50,548 nt of DNA from Chloroflexi bacterium UBA4733 (GCA_002404055.1 DHIZ01000293.1:23535-74082), one strand, 5' to 3'. Positions 8,999-18,064 are shown, counted from the stretch's first letter. The notes: a model not told the origin generated them from the letters alone. Numbers and translations are program-made.

Positions 8999-10402
8999 AT
9001 GCGTACAGTCGGTGATATCCTGGCTGCAACATCTCCAACACTTTCGCGGCCGGTTCGCGTATCGGGCCCCACTGTGGCGCCCTGGGTCTGCCGCGCAGCG
9101 ATCGCGCCGCGCGTCTGGATCGAAGGCGCGGGGACCGCGTTATGGACGGAATCCAACGGCAGCGTTGGCTGTTACGGCGGTTGGGAACTTCGCTACGCCA
9201 TGCCGGCGCCACCGGATACTGAACTGTTCTTCGACCTGACTGCAGATAGCACCAATCTCACGCGTGGCCCCGACGAGCTCGTTGTCGAGGCCTACTGGTA
9301 TGGCGCCACCGGCGCCGAGCTGGACTGGGACCCCGTGTTCCTTGAGGCTTGCGTTGCCGCTGAAGGCTCGACTGGGACCAATCTTCAGTTGCGCTTCGCC
9401 AAACGCTTACGATGTCTGCCCGGCGCGATACATCTCGGGATACGCTGCGGCTTGCGCTGGTCTTCTGCCGGGCGCGTTCGTTGGCACGATTGGCGTCTCC
9501 AGGCGGTCGCGCCGCGCCCGGCCCGGACGTTGCGGCTGGGCATTGCCTCGGGCCGCCCACCACACTGGGCGGGTACTGGGGCGAATGCGTCACACTACCT
9601 CGACCAGTGCAAGCGAGCCGGCGAAGCCGGCATCGACCTGGTGTGCCTTCCCGAAACGATACTCACCTGGGGAGGCCCCGACCGTGACCCGGACGCCCTG
9701 CACCGCAATGCTGTGCCACTCGACGGCACCTGGCTCAAGCCATTTCAGGAGGTGGCACGGGCGTATCGGATGGGTATCTGCTTTTCCGTGTTCGAGCGCT
9801 CCGGAGCGTGCGGCGAGGTGGTCTACAACACGGCCTTACTCCTTGATCGTGACGGCGCCATTGGCGGAAGCTACCGGAAAGTACACCTGGCCATCGGCGA
9901 GGTGCGGCAGGGGATCACGGGGGGCCAGGACTTTCCGGTCTACGAGTTTGACGGAGTCCGGGTGGGCATGCTCATTTGCATGGATTCAGCCGCGTCGGAA
10001 GCCGCCAGGATTCTAGCCGTCCGCGGCGCGGAAGTGGTGCTCATGCCGATCATGGGCGACTTCCGGGCAACGAACTGGGTGCATGGCAACGCTGGCTTCC
10101 ATCGCCAGCGCTGGGAACTCGCCCAGTGTGCCCATGCCTTTGACAACCATCTGTACCTCGCGGCAGCGCGCAACGAAAACGAAGGCAGCATGATCGCCGC
10201 CCCCTGGGGCAAAACGCTGGCCTATAACGATGGCGGTCGGGACGTCATCTGGGCGGACGTCAATGTCGATGACTGCCGGGCGCATTGGCGAGGTTCCACC
10301 ATGCAGGCCGTGCTCCGGTCGATGCGGCGACCGGCTGTGTACGGCGCCCTGGCGGACCCCGTTCTGCATGTGCCCCGGACCATATCTGGAAAGGTACACT
10401 GA
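8999..10402 (+). CDS. Carbon-nitrogen hydrolase (nitrilase superfamily) with N-terminal domain
   Basis: A 467-residue amidase or nitrilase-like enzyme that hydrolyses a non-peptide C-N bond. The catalytic triad is visible as Glu219 (LPETI), Lys294 (YRKVHL) and Cys327 (LICMDS). Residues 1-175 are an extra N-terminal domain, rich in alternating polar and aromatic residues and probably a beta-sandwich; I do not recognise it. I start at the ATG at 8999, preceded by GGAGGG. The open frame extends further upstream but overlaps the sulfatase. Its stop TGA shares one base with the ATG of the next gene (10402), so the two are translationally coupled. A substrate such as an amide of a sulfated sugar is an inference. 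Confidence 0.88.
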   Translation: MRTVGDILAATSPTLSRPVRVSGPTVAPWVCRAAIAPRVWIEGAGTALWTESNGSVGCYGGWELRYAMPAPPDTELFFDLTADSTNLTRGPDELVVEAYWYGATGAELDWDPVFLEACVAAEGSTGTNLQLRFAKRLRCLPGAIHLGIRCGLRWSSAGRVRWHDWRLQAVAPRPARTLRLGIASGRPPHWAGTGANASHYLDQCKRAGEAGIDLVCLPETILTWGGPDRDPDALHRNAVPLDGTWLKPFQEVARAYRMGICFSVFERSGACGEVVYNTALLLDRDGAIGGSYRKVHLAIGEVRQGITGGQDFPVYEFDGVRVGMLICMDSAASEAARILAVRGAEVVLMPIMGDFRATNWVHGNAGFHRQRWELAQCAHAFDNHLYLAAARNENEGSMIAAPWGKTLAYNDGGRDVIWADVNVDDCRAHWRGSTMQAVLRSMRRPAVYGALADPVLHVPRTISGKVH

Positions 10403-10944
10403 TGCAGCGAGCGGGCCAACGGCCCAACGTGCTTATCCTCATGCCGGAAGAAATGCGTGCCGACGCGCTCGGTTTCGCCGGGCATCCGGTGTACCGCACG
10501 CCGAACGTCGACCGGCTGGCCCGCGAGGGGACGGTCTTCACACGGGCCTACTGCGCCAGTCCACTGTGCATGCCCGCTCGTGCATTGGTGATCTCGGGAC
10601 TCTATCCACACAATCACCACATCCAGGACAACGCCGGACATCTTCCCGAAGACGACGAGACCTATGGGCAACTGCTCCAGCGTGCCGGCTACCACACGGC
10701 AGCGATTGGCAAGCTGCACTTCTGGCCGGACGATGCGGGGCGCAGCCTCGTGGAGCACGAGCCGTATGTTCACACCCGCGGCTTCGACGATGTGCATGAA
10801 ATTCCCGGGCCGGCGGCTTTGACCAAGACGGATAGCTACCTCTCGCGCCGCTGGCGCGACTTGGGTTTGCTGGAAACATATCGCGCCGATTTCCGAAAGC
10901 GGCAGCAGGATGGTCGGGCGGGATGCCGCCGGCCGAGGCGGTGA
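10402..10944 (+). pseudogene. Truncated sulfatase (N-terminal third only)
   Basis: The reading frame starts cleanly on the nitrilase stop codon and encodes the N-terminus of a sulfatase with the formylglycine motif C-M-P-A-R at Cys56 and the downstream LVISGLYPH. It then ends after 180 residues, about 300 short of the family. The DHG metal site and the C-terminal subdomain are missing. The first metal-binding Asp also appears replaced by Glu (PEEMRAD where relatives have TDQ or PDQ). The frame runs out in a GC-rich stretch next to a 13-bp inverted repeat and a decayed transposase, so a mobile element probably removed the rest. Confidence 0.85.
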
Positions 10945-10952
10945 CACGGCGA

Positions 10953-10983
10953 GTCCCCAGGCCGATTTGGTCGGCCTGGGGAC
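10953..10983. repeat. 13-bp perfect inverted repeat
   Basis: GTCCCCAGGCCGA (10953-10965) is followed after five bases by its exact complement (10971-10983). There is no T-tract, so it is a weak terminator candidate. It lies nine bases past the premature end of the sulfatase and may mark an element boundary. Confidence 0.6.
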
Positions 10984-11019
10984 CCTTCCGCCATCCGATT
11001 CGCACGGGCCGGCGCGAAC

Positions 11020-11310
11020 GGCCCCGCCTGGCGCTTGACGCCGGCTTCCAGTCGGGTCAGGTGGTCAAGCAGTACACCAAGCGCAACGTCGTCGCCGTAC
11101 CGCATCGCATCGCCCGGGGCACGCCGAGACGGAGGTCCGCCTCGTCGCCGGGATGTTCCTGCTGGGTTGCGCTCACAACTTCTGCTGGCCGCCGGCCTCA
11201 CTGACGACCGCCGATCCATGGACGAGCTGCTGTGCTACCAGCTCGCCCTGCCAGCCTGGCTCATACCAAACGCCGCGGACGACCGCCCAAACTCAAGATG
11301 GCGGCATGGC
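11020..11310 (+). pseudogene. Decayed transposase fragment
   Basis: Three reading frames in succession carry pieces that resemble the C-terminal part of a small DDE-type transposase: SGQVVKQYTKRNVVAVPHRI, then VAGMFLLGCAHNFCW, then AAGLTDDRRSMDELLCYQL. No single frame is intact. The order and spacing fit one gene broken by frameshifts. The family assignment is from memory of similar transposase tails and is tentative. The 415 bases between the truncated sulfatase and the arabinofuranosidase hold nothing else I recognise. Confidence 0.4.
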
Positions 11311-11359
11311 CACGGTTCCGTTGACCGCTACCGAGCAAGCCCCGTTGTCGCACTAAGAA

Positions 11360-13024
11360 TCACCAGTCCTGAAGCATTGACAGGAGGGTGATAGAGTGTG
11401 GCGGGAAGGTATACCTGCCCTCAGCAAGATCGACCGTACCAAGCTGGCGCGTCACGACTCGGTCGGGGTCCTCGATCGTGTTCACGGCCAGCGGGTCGTC
11501 AATGTCGGCTCCCAAGGCCGCCACGCTCGCCCGCGGCGGCACCCGCTCCAGGCGGCCGTCCACGACCAGCTGCGTCGTAATGGCCGCCGAGCGGTGGCGG
11601 TTGATCACACTAAGGTGGATCGTCCGTCGGTCCTCGCTCAGCGTGGCAGCGGCGTCAATATAGGGCACGAAGGCAGATCGGCTCCTAAATAGCCCTTGGG
11701 CCGAGACTTCTGCTCCCCACCGCACACTCCGCAATTCGCCAGCCGTTTCGACGGCAGCAGAAAGGGCGATCGGGCCGGTGTGGTTCTGGAAGAGTTCCCA
11801 GACGTAGTATATTGTCGACCTCACCAGTCCGTCCGGGCGCACCGCGAACAACCCGTTCGCATTAACGAGATTCACGGTATTGGCGAGACGCACCGGCACG
11901 ATGTGGCCAGTTTGGCGCTGGAGCACGTGCAGCACGCCCGCGTAAAAGAGCGCGTCCGCCGATGTGCGCGGGCTCCAGCGGTTGACCCGCAGCCGCTGCA
12001 CAGTAGAGGGGTCGGTCAGGGGAAGCTGGCGTGGCGCGATTCCGCCGTCTTGCCCGGGCCTGGGCACCGGCCAGTCTGCCGGTTCGTAGTGCCGCATGTT
12101 CCACTCGTCCAGGGCCAGCGACAGCGGTCGTTGGATGCCCGCGCGCTGCGCCTCCGTAGCGACGAGGTCGGCGTAGGCGCGCAATTCCGCTTCGAAGAAC
12201 AGCGGCTGTGCCACGGTCATCTCGTACTCGTCGTTGCCGGCGGGTGCCGTGAACAGGTGCCGGCTGGCGCCATAGAGGTGGATGGAGACGTAGTCGAGGA
12301 GCGATCCGGCCTTTTGCAGGAGCGTCCGTGTCCACTCCTCGCTGGGACAGCCGACGCCGATGAGCTGGATCGACGGGTCGACGTGACGCATGAAGACGCC
12401 ATGCTCGCGCGCGTCGGCGGCGTACTGTGCCGCGTCGCGGTGGCCCATTTGCCACCGGCCGTAGACCTCGTTGCCCAGTCCCCAGTACCGCACCCCGTAG
12501 GGGTCAGGATGACCGTTGGCGGCACGCAGCCGACTGTAGAAGGAGTCGCCATTGTAGTTGGTGTACTCGACCCAGCGCACGGCTTCCTCGACGCTCCGAC
12601 AGGGGTTGTTGAGGTAGGGCTCGGCACCGACGGCGGCGCACCAGGCCAGGAATTCGTCGGTGCCGAAGTGGTTGTCCTCCTCTTTGGACATGCCGTCCTG
12701 CCCGCCCCAGGTCAGTTCCAGGCGCCGGGGACGCCGGTCACGCGGACCGATCCCATCCTCCCAGTGGTAGGCTGAGGCATAATTGCCACCCGGCCAGCGG
12801 ACGACTGGCACGCCAAGCTCGTGACAAGCCTCAACTACGTCGCGGCGCAACCCGTTGCGCGGTCCGGTCTCAGTCAGCGCCAGCGGCGAGCCTTCATCGA
12901 AGACACCGCCTTGGATGTTGCCAAAGAAGTTGCCCTCCAGGAAGTGACCGTAGATGGCACGATCAACGCGCCCCAGGACGCCTCGGCTGTCGATGCCGAT
13001 CCGTGCCGTCACCTGCTCTGTCAC
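11360..13024 (-). CDS. Alpha-L-arabinofuranosidase (GH51)
   Basis: A 554-residue family 51 glycoside hydrolase that releases terminal arabinofuranose from polysaccharides. The N-terminal (beta/alpha)8 barrel shows RWPGGNYASAYHWEDGIGP, the acid/base Glu186 in GLGNE and the nucleophile Glu307 in ALDEWN. The C-terminal beta-sandwich covers roughly the last 170 residues. There is no signal peptide, so it likely acts on imported oligosaccharides. The start is GTG, with GGAGGA five bases upstream. It overlaps the stop of the preceding sulfatase by four bases (GTGA), showing that the two are co-expressed. Confidence 0.95.
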   Translation of the reverse strand: MTEQVTARIGIDSRGVLGRVDRAIYGHFLEGNFFGNIQGGVFDEGSPLALTETGPRNGLRRDVVEACHELGVPVVRWPGGNYASAYHWEDGIGPRDRRPRRLELTWGGQDGMSKEEDNHFGTDEFLAWCAAVGAEPYLNNPCRSVEEAVRWVEYTNYNGDSFYSRLRAANGHPDPYGVRYWGLGNEVYGRWQMGHRDAAQYAADAREHGVFMRHVDPSIQLIGVGCPSEEWTRTLLQKAGSLLDYVSIHLYGASRHLFTAPAGNDEYEMTVAQPLFFEAELRAYADLVATEAQRAGIQRPLSLALDEWNMRHYEPADWPVPRPGQDGGIAPRQLPLTDPSTVQRLRVNRWSPRTSADALFYAGVLHVLQRQTGHIVPVRLANTVNLVNANGLFAVRPDGLVRSTIYYVWELFQNHTGPIALSAAVETAGELRSVRWGAEVSAQGLFRSRSAFVPYIDAAATLSEDRRTIHLSVINRHRSAAITTQLVVDGRLERVPPRASVAALGADIDDPLAVNTIEDPDRVVTRQLGTVDLAEGRYTFPPHSITLLSMLQDW

Positions 13025-14553
13025 GACATTCCTCCAGTCTCCGCCAGTACTACTGTGCCCCCGGGACGGTCATCCAGATGATTGAGCGCCTGCCAGTTAT
13101 GTTCAGCGCGCTTCGGCGTATAAGCGGCATCGGGTAGGTCGTCTTCTGTGCGAATCGTCCAGTGCAGCAGTTCCTCAGTCAGCGCAAGGCGAACATCGCG
13201 CAGCGCCGGATCATCGTGGCGGTTGCGGAGCTCGCCCGGGTCATTTTCGAGGTCGTACAGCTCGCGCCGACCGAGCAGATCGAACAGCAGCTTCCACTGG
13301 CCCATGCGCACCATCTTCAGGTTGCCGCTCTGAGTGACGCTGTTCAGTTCGTCGAGGCGCCTCCCCTCGTAGGGAAAGTGCAGAGGCGGATATTCCTCAG
13401 CGGTATATGGCAGACCGCCAAAGCCGAGCTCCGCGTACACACTGCGGAACTCCTCCGGCGGATAGTCGTCCCGCCCGGTCAGCAGGGGCCAGAGGCTGCG
13501 TCCCTGGACACCGTAGGGGATTGGCGCGCCGATGGCTTCGCAGAGCGTCGGCATCAGGTCGACCAGGGAGACGAATTCGGGCAGTGGCGCCTCTTGGTGG
13601 ACGATGCCGGGCCCCGTCATGAGCAACGGCACGCGGACCAGGCACTCGGGCAGTCCGGCGCCCTTGCGCTGCAAGCCGTAGTCGCCGGCGTAGTCGCCGT
13701 GGTCGGAGCAGAAGATCAGCAGCGTGTTGTCCAGCACGCCGCGGGCTTCCAGGTGGGCCACAAAGCGCCGGATCTGGTCATCCAGCAGGCGCAGCATGCC
13801 GCAGTAGGTGGCGCGGTAGCGCCGCCACTGCTTGTCGTAGCCCGGTCGTTTGCTTTCGGTCAGGCGGCGCAGCCAACGCCACGAGCCGCCTTTGGCCTCC
13901 GCCGCCTCCGGCCCGGCTACACGGTCCGGCAGCAGTTCCTCGGGGAACAGGCTGAAGTAAGGCTCCGGCACCTGATACGGGTTGTGCGGCTCCGGAAAGG
14001 AGAGCCAGAGAAAAAACGGCCGCTCGTCGGCATGATCGACCAGCGCAATGGCATCGCGCACGATGCGGCAAGGCAACTGGCAAGCGAGCGGAAACGGTGT
14101 CGGCTCCGGGCTGACTCCGCCGTCCAGCGTCTTCAGCCACGCGTCGAATGCTGCCTCGGCCTCAGTCTTTCCTTCCGCTGGGCCGCCAACATGACTATAG
14201 GGCGCGGCGAAGCCGTCGAAGTCCTCCCGGCGCAGGTAGCTGTGATTCTTGCCGGCCAGGTAAAGGCGGTAGCCGCGCTCGCGCAGGACGTCGACCAGAT
14301 CGGCCGGCCGGAAGATGTTGCCGGTGGCGCTGTTCTGGCGGACGTGCGTGGCCTTGGGGTAGCGACCGGTGAACAGGCTGCAGCGGGCCGGCGCGCAGAC
14401 GGGCATAGGGGTGTAGGCGTTTCGAAAGCGGGCGCCGGAGCGGCCAAGCGTATCGATGAACGGCGTCGTGTCGAGCGCAAACCCGCCAGCGCGCGTGAAG
14501 TCTGCCCGCTGTTGATCGGTCATGATGACGACGATGTTGGGTGTTCCAGCCAC
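13021..14553 (-). CDS. Sulfatase
   Basis: A sulfatase of about 510 residues. The first metal site is NIVVIMTDQQ, the formylglycine motif C-A-P-A-R starts near residue 53, and the second metal site is FCSDHGDYAGDYG. I take the GTG at 14551-14553 as start because the conserved fold begins two codons later and a GAAGGA-type site lies upstream; a GTG 15 codons earlier (14598) has no visible ribosome site. It sits between a binding-lipoprotein gene and the GH51 gene on one strand. The small Ala in the third motif position after Cys is an accepted family variant. Confidence 0.92.
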   Translation of the reverse strand: MAGTPNIVVIMTDQQRADFTRAGGFALDTTPFIDTLGRSGARFRNAYTPMPVCAPARCSLFTGRYPKATHVRQNSATGNIFRPADLVDVLRERGYRLYLAGKNHSYLRREDFDGFAAPYSHVGGPAEGKTEAEAAFDAWLKTLDGGVSPEPTPFPLACQLPCRIVRDAIALVDHADERPFFLWLSFPEPHNPYQVPEPYFSLFPEELLPDRVAGPEAAEAKGGSWRWLRRLTESKRPGYDKQWRRYRATYCGMLRLLDDQIRRFVAHLEARGVLDNTLLIFCSDHGDYAGDYGLQRKGAGLPECLVRVPLLMTGPGIVHQEAPLPEFVSLVDLMPTLCEAIGAPIPYGVQGRSLWPLLTGRDDYPPEEFRSVYAELGFGGLPYTAEEYPPLHFPYEGRRLDELNSVTQSGNLKMVRMGQWKLLFDLLGRRELYDLENDPGELRNRHDDPALRDVRLALTEELLHWTIRTEDDLPDAAYTPKRAEHNWQALNHLDDRPGGTVVLAETGGMS

Positions 14554-14734
14554 TTTGCTCTTGTATCCTTCAATTCGCCCGGGAGCGGGCTTCGCCACGG
14601 TGGCGTGGATTACCGCCCGGCAATGCCGGTGGTCATAACGCCCTTAATGAGGCCGTGCCATGATGGGGTCCAGTCGGCACGACGTGGTGGATGGCCATGC
14701 GATCAGCCTCGACCATCAGCTGGAGAGCAGCCGA

Positions 14735-16162
14735 CTACTGCGTCAGCGCCGCTTGGATGCGGCCAGCGTAGTCATCAAGTATCGTTTTTACTGGGCGTTT
14801 GTTCTTCGCCACCTCATCAATTGCGCTGAACTGCAAGGCCCGCACCTGTGTGAAGCGCGGTGGCGAGACCATATACCGCCCGTACTTTTGCGCAGCTTGC
14901 GCGAAAACACGGACGCTCCAGGCCCAGTCCTCTTGTAAGACCGGACTATTCTGCTGCGAGGTCCGCGCCGGTGGGTGCCCGCCGTGGGACCAGTCCAGAC
15001 CATGATTGGAAACCCACACGATGAGCTTCTGCGCTTCCGCAAACTTCTCCCCCCGGATCCCAACAGGGATGGCCAGTTCATGCGAGTTCATCCAGACGGC
15101 TGGCTTGGGGCCAATTTGTGGGAATTGTGTCGCTATCACCTGCGGAGGCTGCAGTTTCTTATTCGCGTAGTAAGGATAGTCCCAACTCCCGGTAGTGTAA
15201 TAACCGACCCGACCAGGGACATGTAGATCGCCAAAGTGGATGCTCGGATCAGGGTGGACTCGGTACTTATAGATCAGGTCACTGAGCATTTGCATCGCAT
15301 CCAACGCTTGCTGAGAATTGAATGTCACTTTCTTGCCATCTGCAGAGAGGACATCGCCGTCATATTGCCATAGCAGCGCCAGGCCACCTTGACCGTCCAG
15401 ACCCGCAATGCCAAAGGTTCCTTTGGCCGTATCGGCTTGATCGTGAGACAGTTTTTGGCATACGTCAATAAACTGGCTGCCGATTGGTAGCTGTGCGGGG
15501 TCTAAGCCGGCTTGTCGTAACATATCGGCACTGACAAACGTGTTGACACAGTGCACGTCTAGCGGAATGGCCTGGATCTTCCCGTTCCACGTTGCCTTGT
15601 TGAGGACGGCCTGACTCCAGTCTTCCTTGGGTAACAGCTTCTGAGCGAACCAATCATCGACCGGCTGCAGAGCGCTGCGATTCGCGTACTCAGGGATCTC
15701 CGTGGCATGCATGGCCACGAGTTCGGGAGGAGTGCCAGCGACGAGGAGTGTGTCCAACTTCGCAAACATGGGATTCCAGTCCGATGTCTGGAAGTCAATG
15801 GTCACCTGGGGCTCCTGCTCCGCATAGGTTGCGAGCAACTGCCGCATCGTTGCCCCGTCATTGCCGGTCCAGCCGTTGAGGAAGAGGAGTCGCGTACTGC
15901 CCCTGCCGAACACTGGCGCGGCCGGAGTTGGCGACGGTCCTGCCAGTGCCGGGCTAGCCGTTGAGGAACTCCCGACAGCCGACGATGGATGCACTGTGGC
16001 TGAAGAGGTGCTCGCGATGGTTGCAGCGCCCCCGGTAGCCACGCTTGATGCGGCGGTCGCCGCGCCGCCGCACGCCGAGAGCAACGCTGCTCCGGCGCTG
16101 CCGAGGGCCAGGGCCGCAGTAGTCCGCAAGAGGCATCGCCGGGTCCACATCTGGTACAGCAT
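14735..16162 (-). CDS. ABC sugar-binding lipoprotein
   Basis: A 475-residue solute-binding protein. The signal peptide has twin arginines (WTRRCLLRT) and a lipobox LLSAC, followed by a Ser/Ala/Thr-rich linker. The mature part shows TRLLFLNGWTGNDGATMRQLL and LVAGTPPELVAMHATEIPEY, typical of the family. The ATG at 16160-16162 has GGAAGG five bases upstream; the frame is open further 5' but that part has no sense. It stands between the internally deleted sulfatase and the intact sulfatase on the same strand. The stretch between this gene and the next ends in a possible permease tail (14610-14660) but holds no full permease. Confidence 0.91.
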   Translation of the reverse strand: MLYQMWTRRCLLRTTAALALGSAGAALLSACGGAATAASSVATGGAATIASTSSATVHPSSAVGSSSTASPALAGPSPTPAAPVFGRGSTRLLFLNGWTGNDGATMRQLLATYAEQEPQVTIDFQTSDWNPMFAKLDTLLVAGTPPELVAMHATEIPEYANRSALQPVDDWFAQKLLPKEDWSQAVLNKATWNGKIQAIPLDVHCVNTFVSADMLRQAGLDPAQLPIGSQFIDVCQKLSHDQADTAKGTFGIAGLDGQGGLALLWQYDGDVLSADGKKVTFNSQQALDAMQMLSDLIYKYRVHPDPSIHFGDLHVPGRVGYYTTGSWDYPYYANKKLQPPQVIATQFPQIGPKPAVWMNSHELAIPVGIRGEKFAEAQKLIVWVSNHGLDWSHGGHPPARTSQQNSPVLQEDWAWSVRVFAQAAQKYGRYMVSPPRFTQVRALQFSAIDEVAKNKRPVKTILDDYAGRIQAALTQ

Positions 16163-16297
16163 GTCAACCTTCCATTCTACAACGCGCCGGCTGCGGCGCG
16201 TCACTCGTGCCTTGTCGATCATTACCGTGACGAGACCCACCTCCGGGCCTCGCGCTCCATGTCTGCCCACCTTTCTCTGCCGACTGTCGACCTGATG

Positions 16298-16576
16298 CTA
16301 CGACTCCCCTGGATACGTGCGTTTCACCCGCAACGGCCGATACTCGCCGCGGCTCAGGAACTGCTGCGTCTGGGTGTTCTCGTTCAGCCGGATCAGCAGT
16401 TGCTCTTGCATCTGTTGCAAAGTGGTGCGGTAGGCGGCGCGAAAGCGTGTGCCCGCCGCCGCCAGGCGGTCCAGGTTGGGCGTCAGCGTAACGCCGTTGC
16501 GCTCGCCCCCCAGGAAATCCCAGCGGTGCTGATCCGCCAGAATGAACACGACATTGGGAGGATTCACCACTGCCAT
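16298..16576 (-). pseudogene. Internally deleted sulfatase (both ends kept)
   Basis: A 92-codon open frame that joins the first ~50 residues of a sulfatase (NVVFILADQHRWDFLGG through RFRAAY) directly to the last ~40 (QEQLLIRLNENTQTQ through RGEYRPLR). Both halves match the sulfatase at 61-1506 with only a few changes, in DNA as well as protein. About 390 residues are gone, including the formylglycine Cys and the DHG site, so no activity is possible. The frame, start codon and ribosome site GAGGGAGC remain intact. The junction lies at about 16420-16432 where both flanks carry a GTGG/GGTGC-type string. Confidence 0.9.
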
Positions 16577-16640
16577 GCTCCCTCGCCAGAGGAACCGTGT
16601 CGCGGCTGGTTTCGGCTGGTCGGCGTACCGGCAGGTGACG

Positions 16641-17966
16641 TCACAGGATTCCCCTTCCAATGAGATCCGGCACGAGGACGGGACCTTGTTCCTGCGGTCC
16701 TTGCTCCGGCAGGACCACCGTCTGGACCTTCTTCAAGGTAGCGCCGTTCCCCGTCCCCGACTCGATGACCGAGATATGGCGCAGCAGGAATGCGGCGGCG
16801 CCGAGCGCCACGGCATCCTGTCCCAACTGGGATGCTGCCACGCGTACCGATGCGGCCGACACCCAGAGCGCGCGGCGGCGAATCACCGCCTCAACACGCG
16901 GCACAAGCATTGGGAGGGCGTCGATCACCGGACCGCCAAGGATGACCAGCGGCGGATCGAGCGTGTTGACGAGGTTCGCCACAGCAATGCCGAGGTAGTC
17001 CGCAGCGCTATCGAGCACGTCGGTGACGGCGGTGTTCCCCTCAGCCGCTGCTTGCGCCAGCAGTTCGAACGTGAGGGCATCCGGTTCATCGTCGGCCAGG
17101 GAACCGGTTCGTAACATCGGGTCGGCGCGCAGCCGTTCGAGGAGGCGGGTGAGGATAGCCGGCCCGGAGGCGAACATCTGCAGACAGCCGCGGTTGCCGC
17201 ACGGGCAGAGCGGTCCATCAGGGAGCATCGTGTGATGCCCAATTTCCCCCTCGCTCATGAAGGCGCCACGATACAGATCGCCACGGAGGACAATCCCGGC
17301 GGAAATGCCGGTACTGACATAGATACAGACGAGATCGTCCACGCCCTTGCCCGCGCCGCACCAGGCCTCGCCCACCGCCGCCGCTTTGGCGCGATTGATC
17401 AATACTGTCGGGATACCGGTGCGCGCGGCGATGGCAGGACCGGCCGGGACGTCCCGCCAGCCGAGGTTCGCCGCGCTCCGGATAATCCCCCGCGCTGAGT
17501 CGACGAGTCCTGGGACGCCGAGGCCGATGCCCAGGAGCTTGCCGGCCGGCAGACCCGCTCGGAGTTGCTGGATAAGATCGGCGGCGGCAGCGAGCGCGTC
17601 CTCCGCAGAAGCCAGCGGCATCGCCGTTGACAGTTTTCGTACCGGCTGCCCGTGGAGATCGGCAAGCACGGCGCTACAGGAGGTCGCTTCAAGTTGCACC
17701 CCAACCACGAAGCGCGACTGCGGGTCCAGCCGCAGCAGGGTCGGTCGGCGTCCCTTGACTGATGGTCCTGGCCCCACGATCTCGATCAAGCCGTCGCGCC
17801 TGAACTGGTCAATGATCTGCGAGACGGTCGCCTTGCTCAAACCGGTGGACCGAGCGAGACCAGCGCGAGAGATGACGTTCTCCGCGCCTAAGGCCGCAAA
17901 TACCAGCTCACGGTTGAGGGCGGCGGCCTCGTGGGCATCGATCGGGCGACGTTGCATGGGCCTCAT
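16641..17966 (-). CDS. ROK-family transcriptional regulator
   Basis: A 441-residue NagC/XylR-type repressor. Residues ~15-75 hold a winged helix-turn-helix (ISRAGLARSTGLSKATVSQII). The ROK sugar-kinase-like domain follows, with LLGIGLGVPGLVD and the zinc motif CPCGNRGCLQ that defines the family. It would bind DNA until a sugar or sugar phosphate relieves it. Start is ATG at 17966 or a second ATG three codons on. It heads a minus-strand run (deleted sulfatase, binding protein, sulfatase, arabinofuranosidase) and is divergent from a ferritin-like gene, with a perfect inverted repeat covering both -35 boxes. These are its likely targets. Confidence 0.93.
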   Translation of the reverse strand: MRPMQRRPIDAHEAAALNRELVFAALGAENVISRAGLARSTGLSKATVSQIIDQFRRDGLIEIVGPGPSVKGRRPTLLRLDPQSRFVVGVQLEATSCSAVLADLHGQPVRKLSTAMPLASAEDALAAAADLIQQLRAGLPAGKLLGIGLGVPGLVDSARGIIRSAANLGWRDVPAGPAIAARTGIPTVLINRAKAAAVGEAWCGAGKGVDDLVCIYVSTGISAGIVLRGDLYRGAFMSEGEIGHHTMLPDGPLCPCGNRGCLQMFASGPAILTRLLERLRADPMLRTGSLADDEPDALTFELLAQAAAEGNTAVTDVLDSAADYLGIAVANLVNTLDPPLVILGGPVIDALPMLVPRVEAVIRRRALWVSAASVRVAASQLGQDAVALGAAAFLLRHISVIESGTGNGATLKKVQTVVLPEQGPQEQGPVLVPDLIGRGIL

Positions 17967-17990
17967 TCGTTTGGAAGTCGATCAAATGGC

Positions 17991-18019
17991 AGTATAAGGC
18001 TGTTGTTGCCGCCTGTCAA
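17991..18019 (-). promoter_or_regulatory. Promoter of the ROK regulator gene
   Basis: On the minus strand, TTGACA (18014-18019) and TATACT (17991-17996) are 17 bases apart. This is nearly the full sigma-70 consensus, about 25 bases from the start codon. Confidence 0.75.
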
Positions 18020-18040
18020 GGGCACGCGATCTCCTTGACA
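18014..18040. promoter_or_regulatory. Inverted repeat spanning both -35 boxes (candidate ROK operator)
   Basis: TGTCAAGG (18014-18021) and its exact complement CCTTGACA (18033-18040) flank an 11-base gap. The arms contain the -35 hexamers of two divergent promoters, so a dimeric repressor bound here would block both genes. The adjacent ROK gene makes it the obvious candidate, by inference. Confidence 0.5.
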
Positions 18041-18064
18041 GCTAGATCGGCAGTGACCTATACT
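18035..18064 (+). promoter_or_regulatory. Promoter of the ferritin-like gene
   Basis: TTGACA (18035-18040) and TATACT (18059-18064) are separated by 18 bases, pointing at the gene that starts at 18120. Confidence 0.75.

Noticed and set aside
13162..14829. A 555-codon open frame on the plus strand
   Set aside because: It is antisense to a sulfatase with a full set of motifs and has no domain of its own.
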